DNA of 5,574 nucleotides from contig NZ_LGEG01000063.1 of assembly GCF_001280125.1 (NCBI RefSeq), forward strand, positions 1 to 5,574, written 5' to 3'. The stretch comes from Streptomyces sp. NRRL F-6492 (GTDB taxonomy: Bacteria > Actinomycetota > Actinomycetes > Streptomycetales > Streptomycetaceae). The notes beneath the pieces were generated by a model. It was not told where the DNA came from, ran no database searches, and saw only the letters and a program-made list of their open reading frames with translations. Made by a program: the position numbers and the translations under genes. Positions 1-5,574 of the stretch are shown here, piece by piece. Numbering within the stretch: position 1 is the first letter of the stretch; the number at the start of each line of letters is the position of its first letter.

Positions 1-501
1 AATGTCCTCCGCCTTCGTCACCAGGAAGTTGTGCTTCGTGATCGGCATCGTGATCCCACAGATGTCCGCCTCCTGGAAGGCATCCGTACCGATCGCCTTC
101 GACGGGACCTGGCCCGTGATCGCCACCAGTGCCACCGAGTCCATGTAGGCGTCGGCGATCGGCGTCACCAGGTTCGTCGCGCCGGGACCCGAGGTCGCCA
201 CGCAGACGCCGACCCTGCCGGTCGCCTGGGCGTAGCCGGTGGCCGCGTGGCCCGCGCCCTGCTCGTGGCGGACCAGGATGTGGCGCACCTTCTTCGAGTC
301 CATCAGCGGGTCGTAGGCCGGCAGGATCGCCCCGCCGGGAATGCCGAAGACGGTGTCCGTGCCCACCTCTTCGAGGGAACGGATCAGGGACTGCGCGCCC
401 GTGACGTGCTCGACGGCGGTGTCGGACCGTCCTTCCGTCCGGGGCGGAGGGACGGCGGGCAGCCGGTCGGCCTCCGCGCTGTGCTGCACGGCGTTCGTCA
501 T
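1..501 (-). CDS. ilvB: Acetolactate synthase large subunit, N-terminal part (cut by window edge)
   Basis: Partial gene: the start and first 167 codons are present and the frame is open to the window edge. The protein condenses two pyruvates to 2-acetolactate (or pyruvate with 2-oxobutyrate) using thiamine diphosphate, the first common step of valine, leucine and isoleucine synthesis in the cytoplasm. A variable 30-residue leader precedes [33 protein letters not shown] follows (51-66), then the [15 protein letters not shown] block (77-91) holding the family's catalytic glutamate (Glu80), then [16 protein letters not shown] (103-118) and [19 protein letters not shown] (128-146). These belong to the N-terminal cofactor-binding domain; the middle and C-terminal domains lie outside the window. 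Pro133 aligns with the proline of plant enzymes where sulfonylurea-resistance changes occur, as far as I recall the alignment. The ATG at 499-501 has GGGG 6 bases upstream, a weak ribosome site. It lies 53 bases after the E2 gene on the same strand. Whether this is the main housekeeping copy or a second copy cannot be told here. Confidence 0.95.
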   Translation of the reverse strand, partial: MTNAVQHSAEADRLPAVPPPRTEGRSDTAVEHVTGAQSLIRSLEEVGTDTVFGIPGGAILPAYDPLMDSKKVRHILVRHEQGAGHAATGYAQATGRVGVCVATSGPGATNLVTPIADAYMDSVALVAITGQVPSKAIGTDAFQEADICGITMPITKHNFLVTKAEDI

Positions 502-554
502 GTGAATCCCCACTGCCGGTCGGGTGAGTGTGCTGGCATGTCGACAAAGGCCCC
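502..554 (-). other. Short gap between E2 gene and ilvB
   Basis: This 53-base spacer is the longest gap between genes in the window. I see no hairpin followed by a T-run that would act as a terminator, and no room for a leader peptide with an attenuator. It contains an 8-base palindrome, TGTCGACA (539-546), whose symmetry does not extend further. It could be a simple intra-operon spacer, or a separate promoter for ilvB could overlap the end of the E2 gene. No clear -10/-35 pair was recognised. Confidence 0.5.
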
Positions 555-1931
555 TCAGCCCCGGGTCAGGAACCGTTTGGGCCGTTCGAGGAGGTCGGCC
601 GTGTCGGCGAGGACCCGGGACCCCAGCTCGCCGTCGACCAGCCGGTGGTCGAAGGAGAGCGCGAGCGTGGTGACCTGACGGGGCCTCACCTTTCCCTTGT
701 GCACCCAGGGCCGGAGCCCGATGGCGCCGACGGCGAGGATCGCCGCCTCCCCGGGGTTGAGGATCGGCGTGCCGGTGTCGATGCCGAAGACGCCGATGTT
801 GGTGATGGTCACGGTGCCGTCCGCCATGGCCGAGGGCGGGGTCCTGCCCGCCTTGGCCGCCGCCACCAGTTCGCCGAGGTCGCCGGCGAGGCGGGGAAGC
901 GTCTTGGTGTGGGCGTCCTTGATGTTCGGCACGACGAGGCCGCGCGGGGTGGCCGCGGCGATGCCCAGGTTCACGTCGTGGCGGATGACGATCTCCTGGT
1001 TCACCTCGTCCCAGGACGCGTTGATCTCGGGATTGCGCCTGATCGCGACGAGCAGGGCCTTCGCGACGAGGAGGAGCGGGGTGACGCGCAGGCCGGCCAT
1101 GTCGGGGTCGGACCTCAGCTCCTCGACGAGCTTCATCGTGCGCGTCACGTCGACCGTCACGAACTCGGTGACGTGCGGGGCGGAGAAGGCGCTCGCCACC
1201 ATGGCCCGGGCCGTGGCCCTCCGTACGCCCTTCACGGGGACGCGGGTCACCCGGGCACCGGCGGACGACGCCTCCGCGACCGGGGCCGGTGTCGGCTCCG
1301 GAGCGGTGGGCCGCTCCTCGGGCGCCGGGGCCGCCGCCCGGTGGACGTCCTCGCGGCTGATGATCCCGGCGGGGCCGGTCGGGGCCACCGTCGCCAGGTC
1401 GACGCCGAGGTCCTTGGCGAGCTTCCGCACCGGCGGCTTGGCCAGGGGCCGCGCCGGGACGACCGCCGGTTCCGCCACCACCATTTCCACTGCCGCCGGT
1501 TCCACGGTCGGCTCCGGTGCGGCGGTGACGGCCGCCTCCTGCCTGCGCGGGCGGCGGCGGGTCGGGCCCTCGGAGACGCCGTAGCCCACCAGGACCGGCT
1601 CCCGGACGGGGGCGGACGGAGCGGACGGAGCGGACGGGGCGGACGGGGTCCCGGGAGCCACGGCGGCCACCGGAGCCGCGGCGGCCGTCGCCACGGAGAT
1701 GATCGGCCTGCCGACGTCGACCGAGGCGCCCTCCGGGTGGTGCAGCTCGTGCACCACCCCGTCGTACGGGATCGGCAGCTCGACGGCGGCCTTGGCGGTC
1801 TCGACCTCGCACACCACCTGGCCGTCGGTGACGGTGTCGCCGGGCTTGACGTACCAGGTGAGGATCTCGGCCTCGGTGAGCCCCTCGCCCACGTCGGGCA
1901 TCATGAACGCGCGGACGTGCTGTTCGGTCAC
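555..1931 (-). CDS. bkdC: Branched-chain 2-oxoacid dehydrogenase E2 (lipoamide acyltransferase)
   Basis: This is the 458-residue E2 core of the complex. Its lipoyl arm takes the acyl group from E1, and the C-terminal domain moves it to CoA. Domains in order: lipoyl domain (about 5-82; [13 protein letters not shown] at 11-23, lipoyl lysine Lys47 within [11 protein letters not shown]); Ala/Pro-rich linker (about 83-158) with a short repeat [13 protein letters not shown] and an LVGYGV...RRRPRR patch (114-130); peripheral subunit-binding domain (about 160-198); second Pro-rich linker (about 199-226); catalytic domain (about 227-458) ending with SFDHRLVDG, giving His429 and Asp433. There is one lipoyl domain, and the lipoyl motif is ETAKA rather than ETDKA. 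Both features, and the VGYG/basic linker patch, recall actinobacterial BkdC more than the multi-lipoyl pyruvate or oxoglutarate E2. The GTG at 1929-1931 was chosen because GAGGAG sits 9 bases upstream; Met10 and Met11 are too close to the lipoyl fold. It lies 13 bases after E1-beta. The exact substrate remains inferred. Confidence 0.88.
   Translation of the reverse strand: MTEQHVRAFMMPDVGEGLTEAEILTWYVKPGDTVTDGQVVCEVETAKAAVELPIPYDGVVHELHHPEGASVDVGRPIISVATAAAAPVAAVAPGTPSAPSAPSAPSAPVREPVLVGYGVSEGPTRRRPRRQEAAVTAAPEPTVEPAAVEMVVAEPAVVPARPLAKPPVRKLAKDLGVDLATVAPTGPAGIISREDVHRAAAPAPEERPTAPEPTPAPVAEASSAGARVTRVPVKGVRRATARAMVASAFSAPHVTEFVTVDVTRTMKLVEELRSDPDMAGLRVTPLLLVAKALLVAIRRNPEINASWDEVNQEIVIRHDVNLGIAAATPRGLVVPNIKDAHTKTLPRLAGDLGELVAAAKAGRTPPSAMADGTVTITNIGVFGIDTGTPILNPGEAAILAVGAIGLRPWVHKGKVRPRQVTTLALSFDHRLVDGELGSRVLADTADLLERPKRFLTRG
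1612..1647 (-). repeat. Four tandem 9-base units in E2 linker
   Basis: Four adjacent 9-base units read gcggacgga, gcggacgga, gcggacggg, gcggacggg on the plus strand. On the coding strand each is three codons (Pro-Ser-Ala in rotation), giving [13 protein letters not shown] at about residues 96-108 of E2, in the flexible linker between lipoyl and subunit-binding domains. The unit is a multiple of three, so gain or loss of copies would keep the frame and only change linker length. This is common in swinging-arm linkers of this family. Confidence 0.85.
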
Positions 1932-1940
1932 GGGTGCTCT

Positions 1941-1946
1941 CTCCTC
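1941..1946 (-). promoter_or_regulatory. Ribosome-binding site of the E2 gene
   Basis: GAGGAG on the minus strand lies 9 bases before the GTG start at 1931. It shares bases with the TGA stop of E1-beta (1945-1947, TGAGGAG), so ribosomes finishing E1-beta arrive at the E2 start site. This supports the GTG start over the downstream ATG codons. Confidence 0.75.
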
Positions 1947-2967
1947 AGTACGCCAGCGAGCGGTCGACGGCGTCGAGCACGCGGTCCAGGCCGGGCAGGT
2001 ACTCGTCCTCCAGGCGCGCCGGCGGGTACGGCGCGTGGTAGCCGCCGACCCGGAGCACCGGGGCCTCCAGGTGGTGGAAGCAGCGCTCGGTGATCCGGGC
2101 GGCGATCTCCGCGCCGGAGCCGAAGAAGACCGGGGCCTCGTGGACGACGACGAGCCGGCCGGTCTTCTCCACCGACGCCTGGACGGTGTCGAAGTCGATC
2201 GGGGAGACCGACCGCAGGTCGACCACCTCCAGGCTGCGGCCCTCGCGCTCCGCCTCGGCGGCGCTGTCCAGACAGGTCTTCACGGTCGGCCCGTACGCGA
2301 GGAGCGTGACGTCCCGGCCCTCGCGGACCACGCGGGCGCGGTGCGGGTCGCCGGGGACGGCGGCCGTGTCGACCTCGCCCTTCTCGTAGTAGCGGCGCTT
2401 GGGCTCGAAGAAGACGACCGGGTCGTCGGACGCGATCGCCTGCCGCAGCATCCAGTACGCGTCGGAGGCGTTCGACGGGGACACGATCCGGAGGCCGGCG
2501 ACGTGCGCGAAGAGGGCCTCGGGGGACTCCGAGTGGTGCTCGACCGCGCCGATGCCGCCGCCGTACGGGATGCGGATGACGACGGGCAGCCTGATCCGGC
2601 CCAGCGAGCGGGCGTGCATCTTCGCGAGCTGGGTGACGATCTGGTCGTACCCGGGGAAGACGAAGCCGTCGAACTGGATCTCCACCACCGGCCGGTAGCC
2701 GCGCAGGGCCAGGCCGATGGCGGTGCCGACGATGCCGGACTCGGCGAGCGGGGTGTCCATCACCCGGCCCTCGCCGAAGTCCTTCTGCAGGCCTTCGGTG
2801 ATCCGGAAGACGCCGCCGAGCCTGCCGACGTCCTCGCCCATGACCAGGACCTTGGGGTCCTGCTCCATCGCGGCGCGCAGCGCCTCGTTGATGGCCCGGC
2901 CCAGGGGCAGCGTCCGCGTCGCGGGGCGCGCCCCGTCCGCCGCGCGCGCGACCGTGAGGGTCGTCAT
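1945..2967 (-). CDS. bkdB: Branched-chain 2-oxoacid dehydrogenase E1-beta
   Basis: This is the 340-residue beta subunit of the alpha2-beta2 E1 enzyme, which decarboxylates a 2-oxoacid with thiamine diphosphate and acylates the lipoyl arm of E2. The N-terminal pyrimidine-binding domain starts near TLPLGRAINEALRAAM (19-34). It has the MGEDVGRLGGVFRIT segment (43-57), DTPLAESGIVGTAIGLA (71-87) with the glutamate (Glu76) that by family alignment contacts the cofactor pyrimidine, and IQFDGFVFPGYDQI (97-110). The active-site region YGGGIGAVEHHSESPEALF (135-153) contains the conserved His-His pair. The C-terminal transketolase-type domain runs from about 215 to 335, with VVDLRSVSPIDFDT (248-261) and YHAPYPPARLEDEYLPG (310-326). 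Length is normal for the family (about 325-350). The ATG at 2965-2967 is one base past the E1-alpha stop and has GGAGGG 7 bases upstream. The first 18 residues are a variable extension. A pyruvate-specific E1 of the same alpha/beta type is the main alternative. Confidence 0.9.
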   Translation of the reverse strand: MTTLTVARAADGARPATRTLPLGRAINEALRAAMEQDPKVLVMGEDVGRLGGVFRITEGLQKDFGEGRVMDTPLAESGIVGTAIGLALRGYRPVVEIQFDGFVFPGYDQIVTQLAKMHARSLGRIRLPVVIRIPYGGGIGAVEHHSESPEALFAHVAGLRIVSPSNASDAYWMLRQAIASDDPVVFFEPKRRYYEKGEVDTAAVPGDPHRARVVREGRDVTLLAYGPTVKTCLDSAAEAEREGRSLEVVDLRSVSPIDFDTVQASVEKTGRLVVVHEAPVFFGSGAEIAARITERCFHHLEAPVLRVGGYHAPYPPARLEDEYLPGLDRVLDAVDRSLAY

Positions 2968-2968
2968 C

Positions 2969-4042
2969 TCAGTTCCCTCCTGTGACGGCGAAGGACGCCT
3001 CGTAGCGGCGGAACGCGGCGCGCTCCTCGTCGACCAGCGCGTGCGGGTCCGCGTAGACGTGCGCGAAGATCGCCCCGGTGTCGGGGGCGGGCATGGAGCG
3101 CACCTGCTCGCGCAGGTCCTGCGCCAGCTCGTCGGCCTCCCGGTCGACGGCGGCGAAGTACGGCGCGTCTGCGGCGCCGAGATCGAGCAGGTGGGCCTTG
3201 AGGCGGGCGATCGGGTCCCGGCCCGCCCACTCCTCCACCTCGGCGGGGTCCCGGTACTTGGTGGGGTCGTCGGAGGTGGTGTGGGCGCCCATGCGGTACG
3301 TGAACGCCTCGACGAGCATCGGGCCCTCGCCGCGGCGGGCCCGCTCCAGGGCCGCCCTGGTCACGGCGAGGCAGGCCAGCACGTCGTTGCCGTCGACGCG
3401 GACGCCGGGGAAGCCGAAGCCGTCGGCGCGCCGGTGGATCGGGACGCGGGTCTGCCGCTCGGTCGGCTCGGAGATCGCCCACTGGTTGTTCTGGCAGAAG
3501 AACACCACCGGCGCGTTGTAGACGGCGGCGAAGTTGAACGCCTCGCTGACGTCGCCCTGGCTGGTGGCGCCGTCGCCGAAGTAGGCGATCACGGCGGTCT
3601 CGCCGCCGTCCTTGGCGACGCCCATCGCGTAGCCGGTGGCGTGCAGGGTCTGCGAGCCGATGACCAGGGTGTAGAGGTGGAAGCCGCGCTCGGTGGGGTC
3701 CCAGCCGCCGTTGTTGACGCCCCGGAACATGGCGAGCAGGTTGACCGGGTCCACCTCCCGGCAGAGCGCGACGGCGTGGTCGCGGTAGCTGGGGAAGACG
3801 TGGTCGTCGGCGTCGAGGGCGCGGGCGGAGCCGACCTGGGCGGCCTCCTGGCCGAGCAGCGAGGGCCACAGGCCCAGCTCGCCCTGGCGCTGGAGGGTGA
3901 CGCCCTCGCCGTCGACCCGGCGGGCGAGGACCATGTCGCGGTAGAGGCCGCGCAGTTCCTCGTGGCCGAGGTCGATGTCGTAGTCGGGGTGCCGGACGCG
4001 CCGGCCCTCGGGGGTGAGCAGTTGGACGGCCTCGGTGCTCAC
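2969..4042 (-). CDS. bkdA: Branched-chain 2-oxoacid dehydrogenase E1-alpha
   Basis: This 357-residue subunit pairs with E1-beta to form the thiamine-diphosphate active site. The cofactor-binding motif begins with GDG (156-158, in YFGDGATSQGDVSEAFN) and ends with NN (185-186, in FFCQNNQWAIS), the standard spacing. SYRDHAVAL (85-93) and MFRGVNNGGWDPTERGFHLY (105-124) form the substrate side of the channel in relatives. TYRMGAHTTSDDPTKYRDP (248-266) is the loop that in mammalian E1-alpha carries the regulatory serine; Ser257 occupies that place, and no kinase gene is seen nearby. The GTG at 4040-4042 was chosen because GGGAGG lies 8 bases upstream and the protein then begins like its relatives. 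The same frame stays open another 1.08 kb upstream, but that part is antiparallel-free GC-rich shadow inside the acyltransferase gene. The start overlaps the acyltransferase stop as GTGA. Actinobacterial pyruvate dehydrogenase normally uses a single-chain AceE-type E1, which favours a branched-chain substrate here. Confidence 0.9.
   Translation of the reverse strand: MSTEAVQLLTPEGRRVRHPDYDIDLGHEELRGLYRDMVLARRVDGEGVTLQRQGELGLWPSLLGQEAAQVGSARALDADDHVFPSYRDHAVALCREVDPVNLLAMFRGVNNGGWDPTERGFHLYTLVIGSQTLHATGYAMGVAKDGGETAVIAYFGDGATSQGDVSEAFNFAAVYNAPVVFFCQNNQWAISEPTERQTRVPIHRRADGFGFPGVRVDGNDVLACLAVTRAALERARRGEGPMLVEAFTYRMGAHTTSDDPTKYRDPAEVEEWAGRDPIARLKAHLLDLGAADAPYFAAVDREADELAQDLREQVRSMPAPDTGAIFAHVYADPHALVDEERAAFRRYEASFAVTGGN
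2975..2980 (-). promoter_or_regulatory. Ribosome-binding site of E1-beta
   Basis: GGAGGG on the minus strand, 7 bases before the ATG at 2967, is embedded in the last sense codons of E1-alpha (GGA GGG AAC TGA). The stop and next start are one base apart, a typical arrangement for coupled translation of the two subunits in equal amounts. Confidence 0.8.
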
Positions 4043-5514
4043 AGCCCCTGCCTCCCGTCGGAACCGGCGGCGGCCCGGGTGGTCGCGGCGGGCACCGGGG
4101 GCGCCTCGGCGGGGACGGGAGCGTCCACGATGACGGTGGGGGCGGGCCCGGCGGACCCGGCGGACCCGGCCGGCACCGGGGCGGGCCCGGTGGCGGTGGA
4201 CGGCTCGGTGGCGGTGGACGGCTCGGTGGCGGCGGCCTTGGCGACCGCCTCTGCCTCCGCCGCCTTGGCGGCCTTGGCGGCCTTCGCCGCCTCCGCGGCC
4301 TCCCGGTCCTTGCGGGAGCGCGACCAGCGGCGGGTGAGCGGGACCTCCACCCAGGAGTACAGCGCCCAGGCGAGGAGGACGGAGACGGCGAGTTCGCCGA
4401 GGAGGATCCCCAGGGCGGCCGGGGTGGAGTAGAGCCCGTCGCCGAGGAGGTGGCGGGTGTACTCCAGGACCGTGAAGTGGACCAGGTAGAAGGCGAAGGA
4501 GATCTCGCCGAGCCAGACCATCGTCCGGTTCCGGAAGATCGTGAACCGGCCCTCGTTGTCGGCGATGGCGCCGGCGGCGATCAGCAGGGCGGCCGGGACG
4601 ACGCAGATCAGGCGGATGCCCCACAGCCACGGCACGTACAGGCCGGCGACGTAGGTGGCGACGACCAGCGCGCTCGACCAGATCAGGCCGATGTCGCGCC
4701 AGCGGCCGAGGACGACGGCGCGGCCGACGAGCATGCCGAGCGCGAAGTCGAGGAGCCGGCCGGCGGGCAGGACGTAGGCGAACCAGAAGTAGTTGGCGGA
4801 CTGGCCGGGCTCGTTGGGGACGACCTCGGTGCCGACGGGGATGATCGCGTAGGTGATCAGCGGGGTCGCGGCGATGGCGGCGATGACGCCGGCGATCCAG
4901 TACTTGAGGCGGTGCGCGGGGATCTTCCTGAGCACCACGAACAGGGCCGGGAAGGCGAGGTAGAAGAACGCCTCGGCCGACAGGGACCAACTGACGTTGT
5001 TGACGGCGAAGTTGGTGGGCACGTCCGGCACCCAGGACTGGAGCATGAAGAAGCTGAGGAAGCCCTGGAGCGGGGTGGTGGGGGCGCCGTCGACGCCGTT
5101 GACGAGCACCAGGGCGACGACCCACGCCACGATGTACGGCGGGACGATCTTGGCGAAGCGGCGGCGCCAGAACGCCGTGGCCGTGTCCTTCTCGCGGGCG
5201 GACCAGATCAGGATGAAGCCGCTCAGCATGAACCAGAACGGCATGGTGAGGCCCGCGACCATGCCGAGCGAGTGGTAGATGCCGCGCTCCACGCCGGAGT
5301 CGGCGAAGATCCGGATGCTGGCGAAGGGCAGGACCGCGTGGAAGAGGAACACCAGCAGGGCGACCGGGAAGCGCAGACCGGTCAGGGTGGGCAGCCGGCG
5401 CACGCGGGGGGCGGCCTCCCCCGCCGGCCGTCCGCCGTCGGCCGTGGTGCCGCCGGACGTGCCGGTTCCGGGTGACGCGGCGGTGCCCGGTCTGGTGGGG
5501 CTCTCGATGCTCAC
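4039..5514 (-). CDS. Acyltransferase-3 family membrane O-acyltransferase
   Basis: This is a 491-residue integral membrane protein. The family (OafA, MdmB/CarE-like) moves acyl groups from acyl-CoA to sugars, polysaccharides, macrolides or lipids. After a polar 40-residue N-terminus comes LTGLRFPVALLVFLFHA (45-61), which contains the family's R-x10-H signature (Arg48, His59), then FMLSGFILIW (95-104) and VSWSLSAEAFFY (174-185), matching the family's SWSLSxExxFY motif. About ten membrane spans are visible, near 47-65, 83-104, 123-138, 182-195, 205-225, 242-267, 275-293, 297-318, 334-352 and 366-389. A 90-residue tail (about 400-491) follows: an Ala/Lys/Glu-rich stretch (406-430), then Pro/Ala/Ser/Thr repeats. 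No SGNH esterase domain is attached. The GTG at 5512-5514 was chosen because AAGGAGAGAG precedes it; an in-frame ATG at 5542-5544 adds 10 residues but has a pyrimidine-rich upstream. The gene is first in the run, and its stop overlaps the E1-alpha start. The acceptor is unknown; the neighbours suggest a branched acyl-CoA donor. Confidence 0.88.
   Translation of the reverse strand: MSIESPTRPGTAASPGTGTSGGTTADGGRPAGEAAPRVRRLPTLTGLRFPVALLVFLFHAVLPFASIRIFADSGVERGIYHSLGMVAGLTMPFWFMLSGFILIWSAREKDTATAFWRRRFAKIVPPYIVAWVVALVLVNGVDGAPTTPLQGFLSFFMLQSWVPDVPTNFAVNNVSWSLSAEAFFYLAFPALFVVLRKIPAHRLKYWIAGVIAAIAATPLITYAIIPVGTEVVPNEPGQSANYFWFAYVLPAGRLLDFALGMLVGRAVVLGRWRDIGLIWSSALVVATYVAGLYVPWLWGIRLICVVPAALLIAAGAIADNEGRFTIFRNRTMVWLGEISFAFYLVHFTVLEYTRHLLGDGLYSTPAALGILLGELAVSVLLAWALYSWVEVPLTRRWSRSRKDREAAEAAKAAKAAKAAEAEAVAKAAATEPSTATEPSTATGPAPVPAGSAGSAGPAPTVIVDAPVPAEAPPVPAATTRAAAGSDGRQGL
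4040..4056 (-). promoter_or_regulatory. GTGA overlap and ribosome site coupling acyltransferase to E1-alpha
   Basis: On the minus strand GGGAGG (4051-4056) is followed after 8 bases by GTGA. The GTG (4040-4042) starts E1-alpha, and the TGA (4039-4041) ends the acyltransferase. The 4-base overlap and an internal ribosome site are typical of translational coupling. This fixes the E1-alpha start and ties the acyltransferase to the dehydrogenase genes on one message. Confidence 0.8.
4151..4168 (-). repeat. Two 9-base units in acyltransferase tail
   Basis: Two copies of gcggacccg (plus strand) stand side by side and encode Gly-Ser-Ala repeats (AGSAGSAG, about 449-456) in the disordered tail of the acyltransferase. 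They keep the reading frame and look like low-complexity drift rather than a functional DNA site. Confidence 0.6.
4189..4224 (-). repeat. Two 18-base tandem copies in acyltransferase tail
   Basis: The 18-base unit ggtggcggtggacggctc occurs twice in direct tandem (4189-4206 and 4207-4224), and a third copy begins with ggtggcgg. The copies are identical, so the duplication is probably recent. They encode the repeated Thr-Glu-Pro-Ser-Thr-Ala segment (about 430-442) of the tail, in frame. Confidence 0.85.
4262..4288 (-). repeat. 9-base units coding an Ala/Lys helix-like stretch
   Basis: gccttggcg occurs at 4262-4270 and 4271-4279, followed by the near copy gccttcgcc (4280-4288). On the coding strand these give Ala-Lys-Ala units (AKAAKAAKAA, about 410-419), part of a charged alanine-rich segment just after the last membrane span of the acyltransferase. 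It is likely a cytoplasmic helix or flexible tether. Confidence 0.75.
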
Positions 5515-5574
5515 GGAACTCTCTCTCCTTGGGTGGATGCGCATGGGAGGGGGTGCTGGTGAGGGGTGCGGGAC
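5515..5574 (-). promoter_or_regulatory. Leader upstream of the acyltransferase, with its ribosome site
   Basis: AAGGAGAGAG (5521-5530, minus strand) is a good ribosome site, 6-10 bases from the GTG start depending on which part of it pairs. Farther upstream the minus strand is C-rich, and no convincing promoter boxes, operator palindrome or neighbouring gene end can be made out in the 44 bases available. The operon promoter, if it is here, lies mostly beyond the right edge. Confidence 0.5.

Noticed and set aside
539..546. TGTCGACA palindrome between bkdC and ilvB as an operator
   Set aside because: The symmetry stops at 8 bases and there is only one copy. A short perfect palindrome is expected by chance in a window of this size.
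31..678. Plus-strand open frame (215 codons) at the left edge
   Set aside because: It is antisense to ilvB, which has unmistakable acetolactate synthase motifs on the minus strand. The frame is Arg/Asp/Val-rich with no domain.
528..2093. Long plus-strand open frame (521 codons)
   Set aside because: It lies antisense to the E2 gene and the end of E1-beta, is rich in Gly, Arg, Asp and His, and has no recognisable domain. It is the shadow expected opposite a GC-rich gene.
2717..4432. Long plus-strand open frame (571 codons)
   Set aside because: It is antisense to E1-beta, E1-alpha and the acyltransferase tail, has a valine/glycine/alanine-biased composition and no family match, while the opposite strand carries clear catalytic motifs.
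2969..5125. Minus-strand frame of 718 codons, as if E1-alpha had a 360-residue N-terminal fusion
   Set aside because: The extra part is Arg/Pro-rich, in a different frame from the acyltransferase over the same bases. A ribosome site and GTG at 4042 give the normal E1-alpha length.
4450..5475. Plus-strand open frame (341 codons) opposite the acyltransferase
   Set aside because: Its composition is Asp/Gly/Glu/Val-rich without structure. The minus strand shows membrane spans and acyltransferase motifs.
5542..5544. ATG start for the acyltransferase, 10 codons upstream
   Set aside because: The bases before it on the minus strand are C-rich with no ribosome site, whereas the GTG at 5514 follows AAGGAGAGAG.

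Overview
The window is very GC-rich. Its codons mostly end in G or C, three of its five genes start with GTG, and I noticed no TTA codon in any of them. The proteins are of actinobacterial type, and the ilvB N-terminus closely resembles what I recall of Streptomyces acetolactate synthase. The likely source is Streptomyces or a close relative. This assignment rests on reading the sequence, not on a database search.

All five genes lie on the minus strand, so transcription runs from high to low coordinates. In transcription order they are: (1) a membrane O-acyltransferase of the acyltransferase-3 (OafA/MdmB-like) family, 4039-5514; (2) the E1-alpha subunit of a thiamine-diphosphate 2-oxoacid dehydrogenase, 2969-4042; (3) E1-beta, 1945-2967; (4) the lipoyl-bearing E2 acyltransferase, 555-1931; (5) the first 167 codons of acetolactate synthase large subunit ilvB, 1-501, which runs off the left edge. 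Gene 1 overlaps gene 2 by 4 bases (GTGA). Genes 2 and 3 are 1 base apart, genes 3 and 4 are 13 bases apart, and genes 4 and 5 are 53 bases apart. Genes 1-4 look like one translationally coupled operon, and ilvB may be on the same message. No stretch over 300 bases lacks a gene. The only non-coding pieces are the short gaps and about 60 bases to the right of the acyltransferase start.

Genes 2-4 are best read as a branched-chain 2-oxoacid dehydrogenase (BkdA/BkdB/BkdC), which makes isobutyryl-, isovaleryl- and 2-methylbutyryl-CoA from the valine, leucine and isoleucine oxoacids. No E3 (lipoamide dehydrogenase) gene is present here, so the complex presumably borrows one from elsewhere. Acetolactate synthase catalyses the first committed step toward 2-oxoisovalerate, the oxoacid this complex would consume. 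The acyltransferase belongs to a family that transfers acyl groups from acyl-CoA. The layout therefore suggests a supply line: pyruvate to branched oxoacid (IlvB), to branched acyl-CoA (Bkd), to an acylated product (acyltransferase). Each gene family is ordinary. The arrangement is the part worth a second look, and the link between the genes is inference.
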